Under the pieces are notes generated by a model. It saw nothing but the letters and a program-made list of their open reading frames with translations, made no database searches and was not told the DNA's origin. Shown here in pieces: positions 46,893-56,581 of a stretch of DNA of 64,000 bases (its first letter is position 1; the number at the start of each line of letters is the position of its first letter). Made by a program: the position numbers and the translations under genes. The DNA comes from Lasiosphaeria ovina (lineage: Eukaryota > Ascomycota > Sordariomycetes > Sordariales > Lasiosphaeriaceae), in the NCBI GenBank assembly GCA_033439765.1, contig JAULSN010000005.1, positions 2,185,001-2,249,000 on the forward strand, in the 5' to 3' direction.

Positions 46893-47417
46893 CTGGCTGA
46901 CTGGCGGTCGGCTGGCCGGTCATTGGAATCACGGATGGGGCTTTGATTCGACGGGGGGGGGGGGGGGTTGGGGGGTTGGGGGGGTTTTTTTTTTTTGGAT
47001 ATGACATGATATATACCCATCACCGCTCCTTTTTTACTTTTATAACTTCTTGACTTCATCTCCTCTTAAGGGGTTGACATTCTGTTTCTGCCAGCTAGCA
47101 GAGGCAGCCACGATCTTTTACGATTTGAATGAACAATTCACAGACAATACATCAAAATTTCAGAATCCGCCTTGTCCAGATAGTGTAACATTTTCTCTCG
47201 TACAGCCTTCAGATCGCTGCCCGGAAAGCACAGTAGCCCTTTTGAGATTTGCGCATTGATAAGGCCCAGTCAACGATGGTATCAAATTCTATATGCCAGA
47301 CCAAACGGGTAAGCATCCAGACACGACGGCCAGCTCTTTTGTATTTTTTCGCCCTAAACGCCGCCCAATGCAAAACATCTATAGGCAAAGACCAGTCTAC
47401 GGCCCGCAGGCTGCTGT
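46893..47417. other. Convergent 3' region between RGS gene and SOF1 with G-tract array
   Basis: The 525 bp hold the 3' ends of both genes. At 46953-46984 the plus strand reads G15, TT, G6, TT, G7, followed by a run of 12 T. No coding sequence is seen. Confidence 0.6.
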
Positions 47418-49402
47418 CTACTGCTCCTTGGCGAGGATGACCTTTTCTCTCTCGCCCTTGCGCTTCTCGAACTTCTTGGCCGAGTGCTTCCTCTCGTTCT
47501 CGTCTCTCCGCTTGATGGCGCCTAGCTCCTCGCGCTTGATCTCGCCGGCTTTCTTGATCACCTTGGGGACGTGCCTGTGGCGGCGGATGCGGCGGATCTC
47601 GGGCATGTGGCCGTATCTCTCGGTCAGGGCCTCGTTGTACTCGAGGGCTTCTCTCTGCCTTGTCGACTTGACCCCACTCCTCTCCGAGGCATTGGCACGC
47701 CATAAGCGGATGTTGCCCTTCGGTCAGAGTTAGCATGCGATCTAGGGGAGAATAGCGAGGGGGTTATCATACGTCGTCGCTCCCGCTAAGGAGGTATTTG
47801 GAGTCCATAGTCCACATGGTTCGGAAGACCCTGACAGTATTGGTCAGTGACGTCATATTTTAGTCTGAGACAACGAGAAACAAACCTCTGCATTCTCTTT
47901 GTGTGGTAGATATCACGAGATTGACCCTGGTCACGGCGCCATATCCGGATGGTGCGGTCCTATGGTAAGTTGGTTAGAGGAGAGTTTGGCGTGGGAAAGG
48001 GGCAGGTTTGCTTACGTAAGAGCCGCTAACAAGCTCCTCGCCAGTGGGAGAGAACTCAACGTCCATTACGGCAGCAACGTGACCTTTTTGGATGTTCTGG
48101 GCTTTGCTGAAATTCCTCGCGTCGAATAGATAGCTAGAGCCCTAGTTAGCAAGCAGTCCGTTGTCACCATCGCTTGAGAAGGTTTGGTTACATGTTATGA
48201 TCTAAAATTCAAAGTCAGCATTGTGCATTTCATCTACTTCCTTGTGGTATCTTACCTTCTGAGGCCACGGCCATGTTCATCGCTTCCATGGGGTTGAAGA
48301 CGATGCGGTTGGACGCGAACTTGAGCACGGTTTTCAAGACGGGCACTGCCAAGAGTTAGGAGAGACCTGAACATCAAAGGGCCGAGCAGGGGCCAAGCAT
48401 ACTGTTTGTCCGCAGATCGAAGAGAATTATGGAGCGGTCGCTGGCGACAGACCCGATAACCGAGGTCTCGACCTTGTTGAAACAGACATCGGTAATCGTA
48501 TCGGTGTGGTTTGGCCACTGTATCTTCTGAGGGGCGGTGCTGTGCTCCAGGTCCCACACGCTGATGCACCCGGCGCCCGAGGAAGCAGCAAAGACATTGG
48601 CGGACTGGTGGAAGGAGAGAGACGTATACGGGCCGCCTTCTTGCCACGAAGCAAGCGGGGCGGAGCTACTGGGTGAGTTGTACGGATCCCACAACTTGAT
48701 GCCGTCGGTACCGCAAGACAGGAGTTTGTTGTCGTTGGTGAAAGTTAACCCCTTGACAATGTTTTCGCTGCACGATTGGCCTGAGTCAGCCATTGCCCCT
48801 AAAGCAGGAGTGTATATATACTGACTGTGCAGAGGTGTGCCAGGACTCCTCTCGTGAGGTGAGGCTCCAGACTTTGACAATACCATCGGCAGCGCCCGAC
48901 GCCATAGAGCTCAAAGAACTGCTATTCTGTAGAAACTGTTAGGCGATGTTCTTAGAGAGTGTGTAGGAAATATGTAAGAACAGACCTTGCACATGCTGAA
49001 CACGCCCTGGACGTGGCCATTTCCCAGTTGCGTGAGGAAAGGCTTCGCAAACATGCGCTCTCTTTAGGACTGTTAGCCAATGGCGAAACACGAGTTTGTT
49101 GACAAAGCCGGCTTACAGCTTGACCGAGTTCAACGCTCTTTGGCTATTTCGCAGCGTCAGCATTTGAGGCGCAAGAAGGCCACGACGTCGACGTACTATT
49201 CACGGGCTCTCTCGAAGGGGTGGATTTCGGGGGCGAGGTTTCGGGGCGCACGCTGGACATCAGATCCCGGTGCCTGCTGAGCAGTAATGCTCCGGCTTAG
49301 CGCTTTGATCTATAAAGGCACGAGATATTAGCTGAGGCGCAACAATTCATTGGAGAGATAGAGCTCATGATAGCTGCTGGATGAGGGACGAGGTACCTTC
49401 AT
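47418..49402 (-). CDS. sof1: SOF1/DCAF13, WD40 protein of the U3 small-subunit processome
   Basis: Twelve exons on the minus strand: 49402-49397, 49309-49197, 49143-49117, 49061-48986, 48926-48826, 48767-48403, 48345-48256, 48201-48192, 48133-48016, 47959-47886, 47830-47773, 47717-47418. They join in frame to 445 residues, the same length as human DCAF13. The N terminus is MKIKALSRS. WD repeats include GVFSMCKNSSSLSSMASGAADGIVKVW, GLTFTNDNKLLSCGTDGIKLWD, CISVWDL, SIILFDLR and GEELVSGSYDRTIRIWR. The C-terminal Sof1 domain (RANASERSGVKSTRQREALEY through KRRDENERKHSAKKFEKRK) is basic and helical. It acts in the nucleolus in 18S rRNA processing. Exon 1 is 6 nt and exon 8 is 10 nt; both are needed to keep the conserved ATG and the EDHNIYLFD segment. 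It is divergent from RPN6. Confidence 0.93.
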
Positions 49403-49985
49403 GATGCCCCAGCTATCTCGACCCTAGACTGGCTATTCTCGGAATTGCAAGGTAGTAGGTAGATGGATGCGTGGTTCGTTTAGGCTGGGAGTTTGGCGGG
49501 TGGCTTTGCGCTGGGCAGGGCAGGAGCTAAATCGAAGAGCATCAATCGGCATCAGTCAATCGCTATTGCCATATCAGATCGAAGCCCGCCAAACCCTCGA
49601 GGAATTTTGGCGGGGTTGGCCGGCAGAAACCGATACCGCCTTCCCTGTCACCAGCCACACTCCACACGGACGCCACAACAACGCGCCAACCAGAGCTCAT
49701 TACGTCGTGGTAAGGCAACCTAGCCTAGCTGCATCCGTGCCTTTGCATTTGGGCGGCAGGTGAGGCTGGACTTTTGGAGCTGTCCTGCCTGCAACCACAA
49801 TGTCCACGTCCCCAACACCCGCCGCTGACTGACAACAATAACTTTGCGAACACTTCCCGGCCCGACACAACTTCTTGACACAGCACTCCAGCCGCCCAGC
49901 TCGATTGGCCGCATCCGATAACGCACGCACGCACGCACGACGACAAGCCCGGCACGGCCCCGACACAATCATAATAGCTGCAGCA
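49403..49985. promoter_or_regulatory. Divergent promoter region of SOF1 and RPN6
   Basis: The 583 bp between the two start codons must serve both genes. I looked for the yeast proteasome element GGTGGCAAA and found no exact copy. Short GC-rich motifs such as TTTTGGCGGGG (near 49606) and a GCACGCACGCACGCACGAC stretch before the RPN6 start are present, without assignable factors. Confidence 0.4.
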
Positions 49986-51404
49986 ATGGCGCAGAGCGAC
50001 TCGGAGAGGGTGGCTGTGGCAGCGGCGCCCAAGGATGCGCGGAAACAGGAGGCTGTCTACAAAGAGATCCTGTCCAAGCCGCCATCAGTCACCTCAGACG
50101 CCGCCGTCCGAGATTATGAGAGCGCCTTGATTGGCTTGGGGGAGCTCTATCGCGATGAGAAGTAGGCAACGTCCACCCAGCACCAACCCAGAGCCGAATG
50201 CGGAGGACAGTCGCTAACCTACATCGCTCGGCTGCAGGAACTCACAGGAGCTCGTTGGCTTGGTGACAAAGAGCCGGACAGTCCTCTCGTCGTTCGCAAA
50301 GGCAAAGACAGCCAAGCTGGGTGAGTTGCTCTTCCCCCCTCTGTCACCTGACCTGTCGCCGACAGCTGCTAACCCGCGCCCGGCCCGGTGCGTCCAGTCC
50401 GCCAACTGCTCGACCTCTTCCACGACATACCAAACACAACCGAGATCCAGATCTCGGTGACCAAGTCATGTATAGAGTGGGCGACGTCGGAGCGCCGCGG
50501 GTTCCTGCGGCAGAACCTCGAGACGCGGCTCGTAACGCTGTACATGGCGGAGCAGTCGTACTACGAGGCGCTGACGCTCATCAACGGGCTGCTGCGCGAG
50601 CTGAAGCGGCTCGACGACAAGCTGGTGCTGGTCGAGGTGCAGCTGCTCGAGTCGCGCGTCTACCACGCGCTCGGCAACATCCCCAAGGCGCGGGCGGCAC
50701 TGACGAGCGCGCGCACCAGCGCCGCCTCGGTCTACACGCCGCCTCTGCTGCAGGCCAACCTCGACATGCAGTCGGGCATGCTGCACGCCGAGGACAAGGA
50801 CTTCAACACGGCCTTCAGCTACTTCATCGAGGCGCTCGACGGCTACCACACGCAGGACGAGCCGCAGCGGGCGCAGGCGGCGCTGCAGTACATGCTGCTG
50901 TGCAAGATCATGCTCAACCTGGTCGACGACGTCAACCAGCTGATGGCGTCCAAGCAGGCCATGAAGTACGCCGGCCAGTCGCTCGAGGCCATGAAGGCCA
51001 TCGCGCGCGCGCACTCGAACCGCTCGCTCGAGGAGTACGAGCGCGCCCTGGCCGCCTACAAGTACGAGCTAGGCGGCGACGCCTTCATCCGCAACCACCT
51101 GCGCCGCCTGTACGACGCCATGCTGGAGCAGAACCTGATCAAGGTTATCGAGCCCTTCAGCCGCGTCGAGATCGACCACATCGCCAAGATGGTCGGCCTC
51201 GACACGCAGCAGGTCGAGCGCAAGCTGTCGCAGATGATCCTCGACAAGGTCATCATCGGCGTGCTGGACCAGGGAGCCGGTTGTCTCATCATCTTTGACG
51301 AGACGCACCGCGACGAGGCCTACGACTCGGCCCTGGCCACCATCGAGAAGCTGAGCAACGTCGTCGACGTGCTCTACACGAACCAGGCCTCGATGCTGGA
51401 ATAG
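49986..51404 (+). CDS. rpn6: RPN6/PSMD11, 26S proteasome lid subunit
   Basis: Three exons (49986-50161, 50238-50320, 50398-51404) give 421 residues, against 422 in human PSMD11. Both introns (76 and 77 bp) have CTAAC-like branch sites. The N-terminal part forms the alpha-solenoid (LYRDEKNSQELVGLV, ETRLVTLYMAEQSYYEALTLINGLLRELKRLDDK, AFSYFIEALDGY). The PCI domain occupies about residues 220-390, with LYDAMLEQNLIKVIEPFSRVEIDHIAKMVGL and MILDKVIIGVLDQGAGCLIIFDE in its winged-helix part. Rpn6 clamps the lid to the 20S core and is essential for 26S assembly. It shares its promoter region with SOF1. Confidence 0.96.
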
Positions 51405-52132
51405 TAGCGGTCCGAGAGTTGAGATCGTTTGGAGGAGCGTTCAGGCGCGGCTTGGTTTTTGCTTCCATTGTCTCCCAAAAGGAGGGGCAGCGGTAGTTTG
51501 TACTGTAAGATTAGGTACGCAATTCACGCATACACATATACACGCAAATAAGTAGAGCGACGGATATCCACGCATCCTCAATGAAAGTGAGAGTGACTTT
51601 GTCACCCTGCCAGGTCATTGACGGTACTATACAGATGCTCAGGGTGTTTGTTCATGGTGTTTGATACCTCATGCAAGTTGAGAAGCATGTAGACGCGGAG
51701 AGGCGGAGGGGGAAGAGGACTCAGGAGACAAGAGATGTTTTAGTTTTCTCCCAAACGTCCACCCACCCTGTCTGTCTTTTCGTCTGTCTCTCTGTCGTAA
51801 CCAAAAAAAGAGAAACATGGATAAATAATGTCGTTACGCAATTCCGTTGACAATATAAAACTCCTGTCCTAATACGCACCTTACGTACCCAAGTAACTGG
51901 AACAAGTAATCCCTTTCACAGATAACGCCTTAACCCAGTCCCAGTCCCAGTCCCAGTCCCGATAAACCAATACGCCTGCCTTCCTGCCTGCCTTCCTGCC
52001 TGCCTGCCTTGATGGATTTTAAGAATAAAGTTCCCACTGACAGACTTTTTTTTAAAAAAAAAAAAAAACAGAAGAGAAAAGTCTATCCCAACCATTACAA
52101 TCAGGATATAAACTGAATCGAAAACCAAAGAT
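51405..52132. other. Convergent 3' region with short tandem repeats
   Basis: The 728 bp between two convergent genes hold TCCCAG hexanucleotide repeats (51934-51960) and a CTGC/CTTC repeat (51968-52010), plus an A-run of 14 near 52056-52069. No coding sequence is seen. Confidence 0.55.
51934..52010. repeat. TCCCAG array followed by CTGCCTTC-type array
   Basis: About four to five TCCCAG units are followed within ten bases by an irregular tandem of CCTGC and CCTTC units. Both are simple-sequence DNA in a 3' intergenic region. Confidence 0.85.
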
Positions 52133-55100
52133 TCACACATCGACGGGGCGGTGGTCTCTCCTAAGCGGCACCTTGCCGTCGCGCCTGCGCTGCTCGCCGA
52201 CGAGGAGCGCGAACAGGCGCTTGGCGAGGGCCGTCTCGTCCCATCCGCTCCCGTTCGCGCCGTTCGTGCCCACCTCGGCGGCGAAAGCGGCGACGACGTC
52301 GAGGTGCCACTGCTCGAGGGCCACGGACTCGCCCTGGGCGGTGACGCGCTTGCCGAGCAGGCGGCGGGCGGTGGCGGCGCGCTGGCGGGCGCGGGCGGCG
52401 GCGGACGCGGCAGGCGGGTGCTGCAGCTGGAAGTGCAGGGCGCCGAGGTGGCGGCGCGCCTGCAGCAGCTCGTCGAGGCGGAGCCAGTGGTCGCGCGACC
52501 ACTCCGTCTTGGAGAGCGGCGCGCGGGCTGCCGCCGCGGTGCCGGTGCCGCCGCTCTTGTTGCGTCTGCTGGTGGTTGTCGGTCGTCGCGCCTCGGGGTT
52601 AGAAGCGGACGGCGATGCCGAGAACGAGAATGCCTCTGGCGCCCCGCGGGAGCCTGCCGGCTGCTGCTGCTGCTGCTGCTCGGCCTCTTCTTCCGCGCTT
52701 TCCTCGTCGTGCTGGTTCTCCTTGTCATCCCCAGCGACAGCTGGGCCGCCTCTTGGCGGGGAGGGGGCGGCCTCCTTCTCGGGAGACGCGCTGGCCCGCC
52801 GCTCGGCACGCACCTGGGCCTGTGCCAGCGGAGAGAGCGTGCTGCTGGTAAACTCAACGACGCGGCCGGGGGTCTTGGGCTTCAGGGGGGAGCGCATGCA
52901 GGACTTGGTGGGCGACATGGCTCGGTCCGGCCGGGGCCTGGCCTGCGGGCGCATAAAGTCCAGCTCTGGGCTCGCACTGGAGGGCTGCCCTTGCTCGTCC
53001 TCGGGAGGGGGTGCCGGGTTTGAGAAGTTGGAGACGCGGCTGTCGCCAAACAGAGAGTTGCCTGGCGCTGCCGCCGCCGTAGGCTCGAACAGGTCGTTCT
53101 TGGACCGGCGCAGAGGCGTAAAGTTCATCTTCTGTGGGACGTGGCCGTACATGGCGTTCTCGGGAGAGCTGGACGGCGAGACTTGCGCGGCCGGTGCTGC
53201 TCTGCCGGCTGGCTGTCGGACAGGTGAGAACAAGTCGGGGCGACGAGGCCGGTCCTCAATGTGAAGTTCCTTTTGGGGGACAGACCGGGGCGACTTTTGA
53301 GCTCGGGGCTGTGGTTCTTCGGGCTGTTCAGTGGCCAAGTTGTTTCTAGCTGTCTGTGTCGCCGAGGCAGCCTGAAACCCTTGCAAGGCCGACGGCCGAT
53401 CTAGCGGCTTTTCCGTTCTCCGGGCGTCTAGAGCCTTGAACAATCCAAAGCCGGGTGCTGGAATCTCTGGAAGTGCGGCCGGCGATGAAAAGAATGCCGA
53501 GAGATCCACCTTTGTGGGTGGCGCCGGGTTTCGAGGATTTCTCTGTTCTTCTCGGAGTCCCTGAGAGATCATGCTGAACTCGTCGACCTCGTTTGACCGC
53601 GAGTTCTCCATGGCCAGCTGGTGCAGCTCGTCGCTGTACATCAGCCGTTTGCTGTTCTTCCTCCAAGGGCTTGGCAGCTTGCTCCTCCGAGGGGGGATGA
53701 AAGACTCTTCCCGTCTAGATGACGCGTTCTCAGTCGAAGCTGGGGCTGCGCGCTGTGCTTCGATAGCCCAAATATCATCGTCGTCGTCTTCTGCCACTTC
53801 ATCGTCTTCCAGGTCCAACTGCGGGCCAGATGATTCGTCATGGCTCATGTCTTCTGGTCTCTCTGCTTCGCCATCTTCCGGCCCATCCATCTCATCCTCA
53901 TCGCCAACCGAGGATCCTTGAGCAGCATTAACACTCGAGCTGGCAGACGGAGACCTCTCCTGGCCGCCAGCCCTGCTGGGACTGCCCTCTGCCTCCCAGC
54001 TCATGGCATCGCTGTCGTTGACCTCTGGGGAAGTGGCTCTAGCAAGGCCGACAACGCTTCCGCTCTCATCCACACCCACACCCTGGCCACCGGCTCTTGA
54101 TTTGCTTCCGAGATTGAATATCGATATGCGCACGGAGCCCGGTCTGGACGACTCGGACGGGTTGGGAGCAAACGGGTCTTCCATGCCCGCGGTCGAGAAA
54201 TTCCGCGGCGAAAAGGCCTGGGCGCCTTGGACAACCAGGTTCTTAAGCTGGTTCAAAGGTGCAAGCCACGACTTTTCCGGTTGCTCGGCCGGAGCGTCAA
54301 CCTGGGTTGGCGGACGAGATTGGGCAACCTGGGCGGCAGGAGCATCAACCCGGGCCGGCGAAGGAGATGCAGCTACTTGAGTAGGTGGCAGTACCGGCGA
54401 CTGGCTAGATTTTGTGACCGATCTCCGAAAGGGACTCCCCAAGACACTGTCTCTTGCTGGAGGCGACGGGGGATCAGACGTGACAAGTTGCAAGGCTCGG
54501 CCTGCCCGTACAATTGGGGACAGGGTTGGCCGCGGCTGCACCTCTGGGGGGGCCAAGTTTGGTGCTTGGGCGTTATGAGCTGCCACGGCGGGGGAGGAGA
54601 AGGATGATCGTTGCTCGGCTGGGGTTTCGGTCGAGTTGGTTCTAGAGTGGCGCATGACGGACACATTGTGGTGTTGCTGTGGGGAGTCGCTGCTGATGGG
54701 GGGAGACGAGCGGACGTCGGTTACTTGGTCAAGGGCCGGCTCAGTGGGCACTGTTTGTTTTGGGTCGTCCTTGTTGTCGGACTGAAGCGGGGAGGGTGTC
54801 TCCTCGGGTGTCAACAGCCTATTCGACTCAGATTGGGGATTGGAGTGATTCACTGTTGAAGGCCGTTCGACAGACGGCTGAATGTCCATGTATGCATCTT
54901 GTTCTCCGGCCTCGGCTTCAGGCACCCGTAGTCGCCGCGGTGTTGCTGCGATAAGAACCTCTTCGGGGATTTCCGAGAAAGAATCATCGTATATGCTCGT
55001 TTCGTGTGCCTCTGTGGTCTCGGGAACTGCAAGACGATGTGGCGAGTCTATTGAATCTCCCTGGTGCAGTGATTTGAGAGCCAGTTGTCTGCTGAGGGGC

Positions 55101-56581
55101 TGGGCTTTCGGCCGACGGGGACTTCGTGCGAACGCCTGCGGTGACTGTGGCTGTGATTGTGGTTGCAGCTCCTGTTGCGCCGGTTCCTCGTCCGGCTGGA
55201 CATCGGCGTTCTCGCGGGGTTCGTCATCGGCATCGGCAGAGGATGGCTGCGGTTCGGGAATGCCTTCTACTGGTCGGTTATAGCTCTGCCTCAAAGCCTC
55301 CAGAGTCCTGTTGATGATCAAGCTTGTGGCATCGCCGATATCCTGGTGCTCGGGTGCCATCATGCTCGAGTTTGGCTGCATGGACGGCAGGGAGCCAATG
55401 GAGATCATGGTGAACTCCTCGGCTACCACCGTGTCCTCCCGGTCCTGCAGATCGAGGCCGTCGCTAGCCAAGGATTCAGCCTCGCTGTGTGGATCCCTGC
55501 CGCCGTCGTAGGAGTAAGCATCGTGCTGCGAGAAGTCCATCTCGGACGGGGGAGCGTCTGAAGGTGCCTGGGTCTGCTCCGGTTCTGGCTTTAGTTCTGG
55601 CTCTAGTTCTGGCTCTGACTCTGGCTCTGGCTCTGGCTCTGGCTCTGGTTCCGGCTGACCCAGAGCGCGCAGCATTTCATCGTCCCTTCTGTGAGATCGG
55701 CGGCCGACGGGACTTGGCTGGTCCGATAGGGTAGCGAGCCAGATGTCGTCCTCCATGTTGTAGGCTTCGCTGTTGTGGGGCTCTTCGAGCGGCTCGCCTC
55801 GGGTAGCCGAGAAGTTGTCATCCGAAGGTGCCACGGATGCATTATCCTCCACCCCGCCGTCGGCATTGCTCTCCTGCTCCGACAGCGGCACAAGGTCCTC
55901 AGATGCCGTCGCTGCGTCTTTCCTTGGGCGACCTCTTTTCCTCGGCTGCGAGGCTGGCGCGCCGTCGTCTTTTGCCGGCGATGTCGCCTTCCGCTTCGGC
56001 GTCCGCCCTGGCCGGGATTTGGCGCGCGGAGTGGCCAGCTCGTCTTCGGCGCCAATATCCGACGCCGCAACATGCTCTAGAGAGGCCCTCGGCCCACCCG
56101 TCTTGCTAGCAATCTTGGGCGCGGGAGTTGGCGGGCGCTTGCGGCGAGTTGTAGTTGGGGTGCCCGACAGACGTGGCTTTGGCGGCCTCCCCCTACGCCT
56201 GGAAGTGGGCGCGTCGCTTGTGGCGTGGGCCTCGTCGTCGGTCAAGCCACGCAGAGGCACCGTTGTGGTAGTAGTGCCAGCCGAGGGCTTGGATCGCCGG
56301 ACAGATCGCTTGGGGGTTGGGGTCCCAAACAGACGGCGGCTGGTCCGGGAGGCGTTGGCATCTTCGGCCTCGACGGTGACGAGGATCTTCTGGGGGGCCA
56401 GGTCGTTGCCGACGTCGAGCTCGAACGTCTGCTTCTTGGGCGAGGGGCCGAGGGAGAAGAGGCGCTGCGGGGCCTGGCTGCGCGTCACCCGCCGCGACGG
56501 CGGCGTCAGGATCGACTCGTTGAGAGGGTCGGGCGACGACATGAGGCCCGCGAGCGACGCCATGCTCCAGTCGGCCGCCAT
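52133..56581 (-). CDS. Large intronless AT-hook nuclear protein, unknown function
   Basis: One exon of 1482 residues from the Met at 56581, where ACCATGG gives a strong context. An in-frame Met at 56659 would add 26 His/Thr/Ala-rich residues and is less likely. Two AT-hooks are visible: RRRGRPPKPR (residues 128-137) and RKRGRPRK (214-221); SRPGRTPKRK (189-198) is a weaker third. Most of the rest is disordered, acidic and Ser/Pro-rich, with an EP-rich stretch from 55655-55593. Two short similar acidic motifs, EDDIWLATL and DDDIWAIEA, lie about 640 residues apart. The C-terminal 150 residues are structured (EWSRDHWLRLDELLQARR, then LEQWHLDVVAAFAAEVG, WDETALAKRLFALLVGEQRRR) and probably form the conserved helical domain. 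Minor-groove binding at AT-rich DNA is inferred from the hooks. I do not know a characterised relative. Confidence 0.85.
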   Translation of the reverse strand: MAADWSMASLAGLMSSPDPLNESILTPPSRRVTRSQAPQRLFSLGPSPKKQTFELDVGNDLAPQKILVTVEAEDANASRTSRRLFGTPTPKRSVRRSKPSAGTTTTTVPLRGLTDDEAHATSDAPTSRRRGRPPKPRLSGTPTTTRRKRPPTPAPKIASKTGGPRASLEHVAASDIGAEDELATPRAKSRPGRTPKRKATSPAKDDGAPASQPRKRGRPRKDAATASEDLVPLSEQESNADGGVEDNASVAPSDDNFSATRGEPLEEPHNSEAYNMEDDIWLATLSDQPSPVGRRSHRRDDEMLRALGQPEPEPEPEPEPESEPELEPELKPEPEQTQAPSDAPPSEMDFSQHDAYSYDGGRDPHSEAESLASDGLDLQDREDTVVAEEFTMISIGSLPSMQPNSSMMAPEHQDIGDATSLIINRTLEALRQSYNRPVEGIPEPQPSSADADDEPRENADVQPDEEPAQQELQPQSQPQSPQAFARSPRRPKAQPLSRQLALKSLHQGDSIDSPHRLAVPETTEAHETSIYDDSFSEIPEEVLIAATPRRLRVPEAEAGEQDAYMDIQPSVERPSTVNHSNPQSESNRLLTPEETPSPLQSDNKDDPKQTVPTEPALDQVTDVRSSPPISSDSPQQHHNVSVMRHSRTNSTETPAEQRSSFSSPAVAAHNAQAPNLAPPEVQPRPTLSPIVRAGRALQLVTSDPPSPPARDSVLGSPFRRSVTKSSQSPVLPPTQVAASPSPARVDAPAAQVAQSRPPTQVDAPAEQPEKSWLAPLNQLKNLVVQGAQAFSPRNFSTAGMEDPFAPNPSESSRPGSVRISIFNLGSKSRAGGQGVGVDESGSVVGLARATSPEVNDSDAMSWEAEGSPSRAGGQERSPSASSSVNAAQGSSVGDEDEMDGPEDGEAERPEDMSHDESSGPQLDLEDDEVAEDDDDDIWAIEAQRAAPASTENASSRREESFIPPRRSKLPSPWRKNSKRLMYSDELHQLAMENSRSNEVDEFSMISQGLREEQRNPRNPAPPTKVDLSAFFSSPAALPEIPAPGFGLFKALDARRTEKPLDRPSALQGFQAASATQTARNNLATEQPEEPQPRAQKSPRSVPQKELHIEDRPRRPDLFSPVRQPAGRAAPAAQVSPSSSPENAMYGHVPQKMNFTPLRRSKNDLFEPTAAAAPGNSLFGDSRVSNFSNPAPPPEDEQGQPSSASPELDFMRPQARPRPDRAMSPTKSCMRSPLKPKTPGRVVEFTSSTLSPLAQAQVRAERRASASPEKEAAPSPPRGGPAVAGDDKENQHDEESAEEEAEQQQQQQPAGSRGAPEAFSFSASPSASNPEARRPTTTSRRNKSGGTGTAAAARAPLSKTEWSRDHWLRLDELLQARRHLGALHFQLQHPPAASAAARARQRAATARRLLGKRVTAQGESVALEQWHLDVVAAFAAEVGTNGANGSGWDETALAKRLFALLVGEQRRRDGKVPLRRDHRPVDV
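55593..55655 (-). repeat. Glu-Pro coding repeat in the AT-hook gene
   Basis: A hexanucleotide-type array (GGCTCT-like on the plus strand) codes alternating Glu and Pro with a few Ser, Leu and Lys substitutions on the minus strand. It is likely length-variable. Confidence 0.85.

Noticed and set aside
49403..49985. Proteasome-associated control element upstream of RPN6
   Set aside because: No exact GGTGGCAAA in either orientation; the nearest G-rich motifs do not match.
50321..51298. 325-codon plus-strand frame inside RPN6
   Set aside because: It overlaps the PCI-containing RPN6 exon in another frame and is Ala/Arg/Gly-rich nonsense.
52151..53264. 290- and 363-codon open frames opposite the AT-hook gene
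   Set aside because: They lie antisense to a continuous 1482-residue frame with AT-hooks. Composition is Ala/Arg/Ser-biased with no domain.
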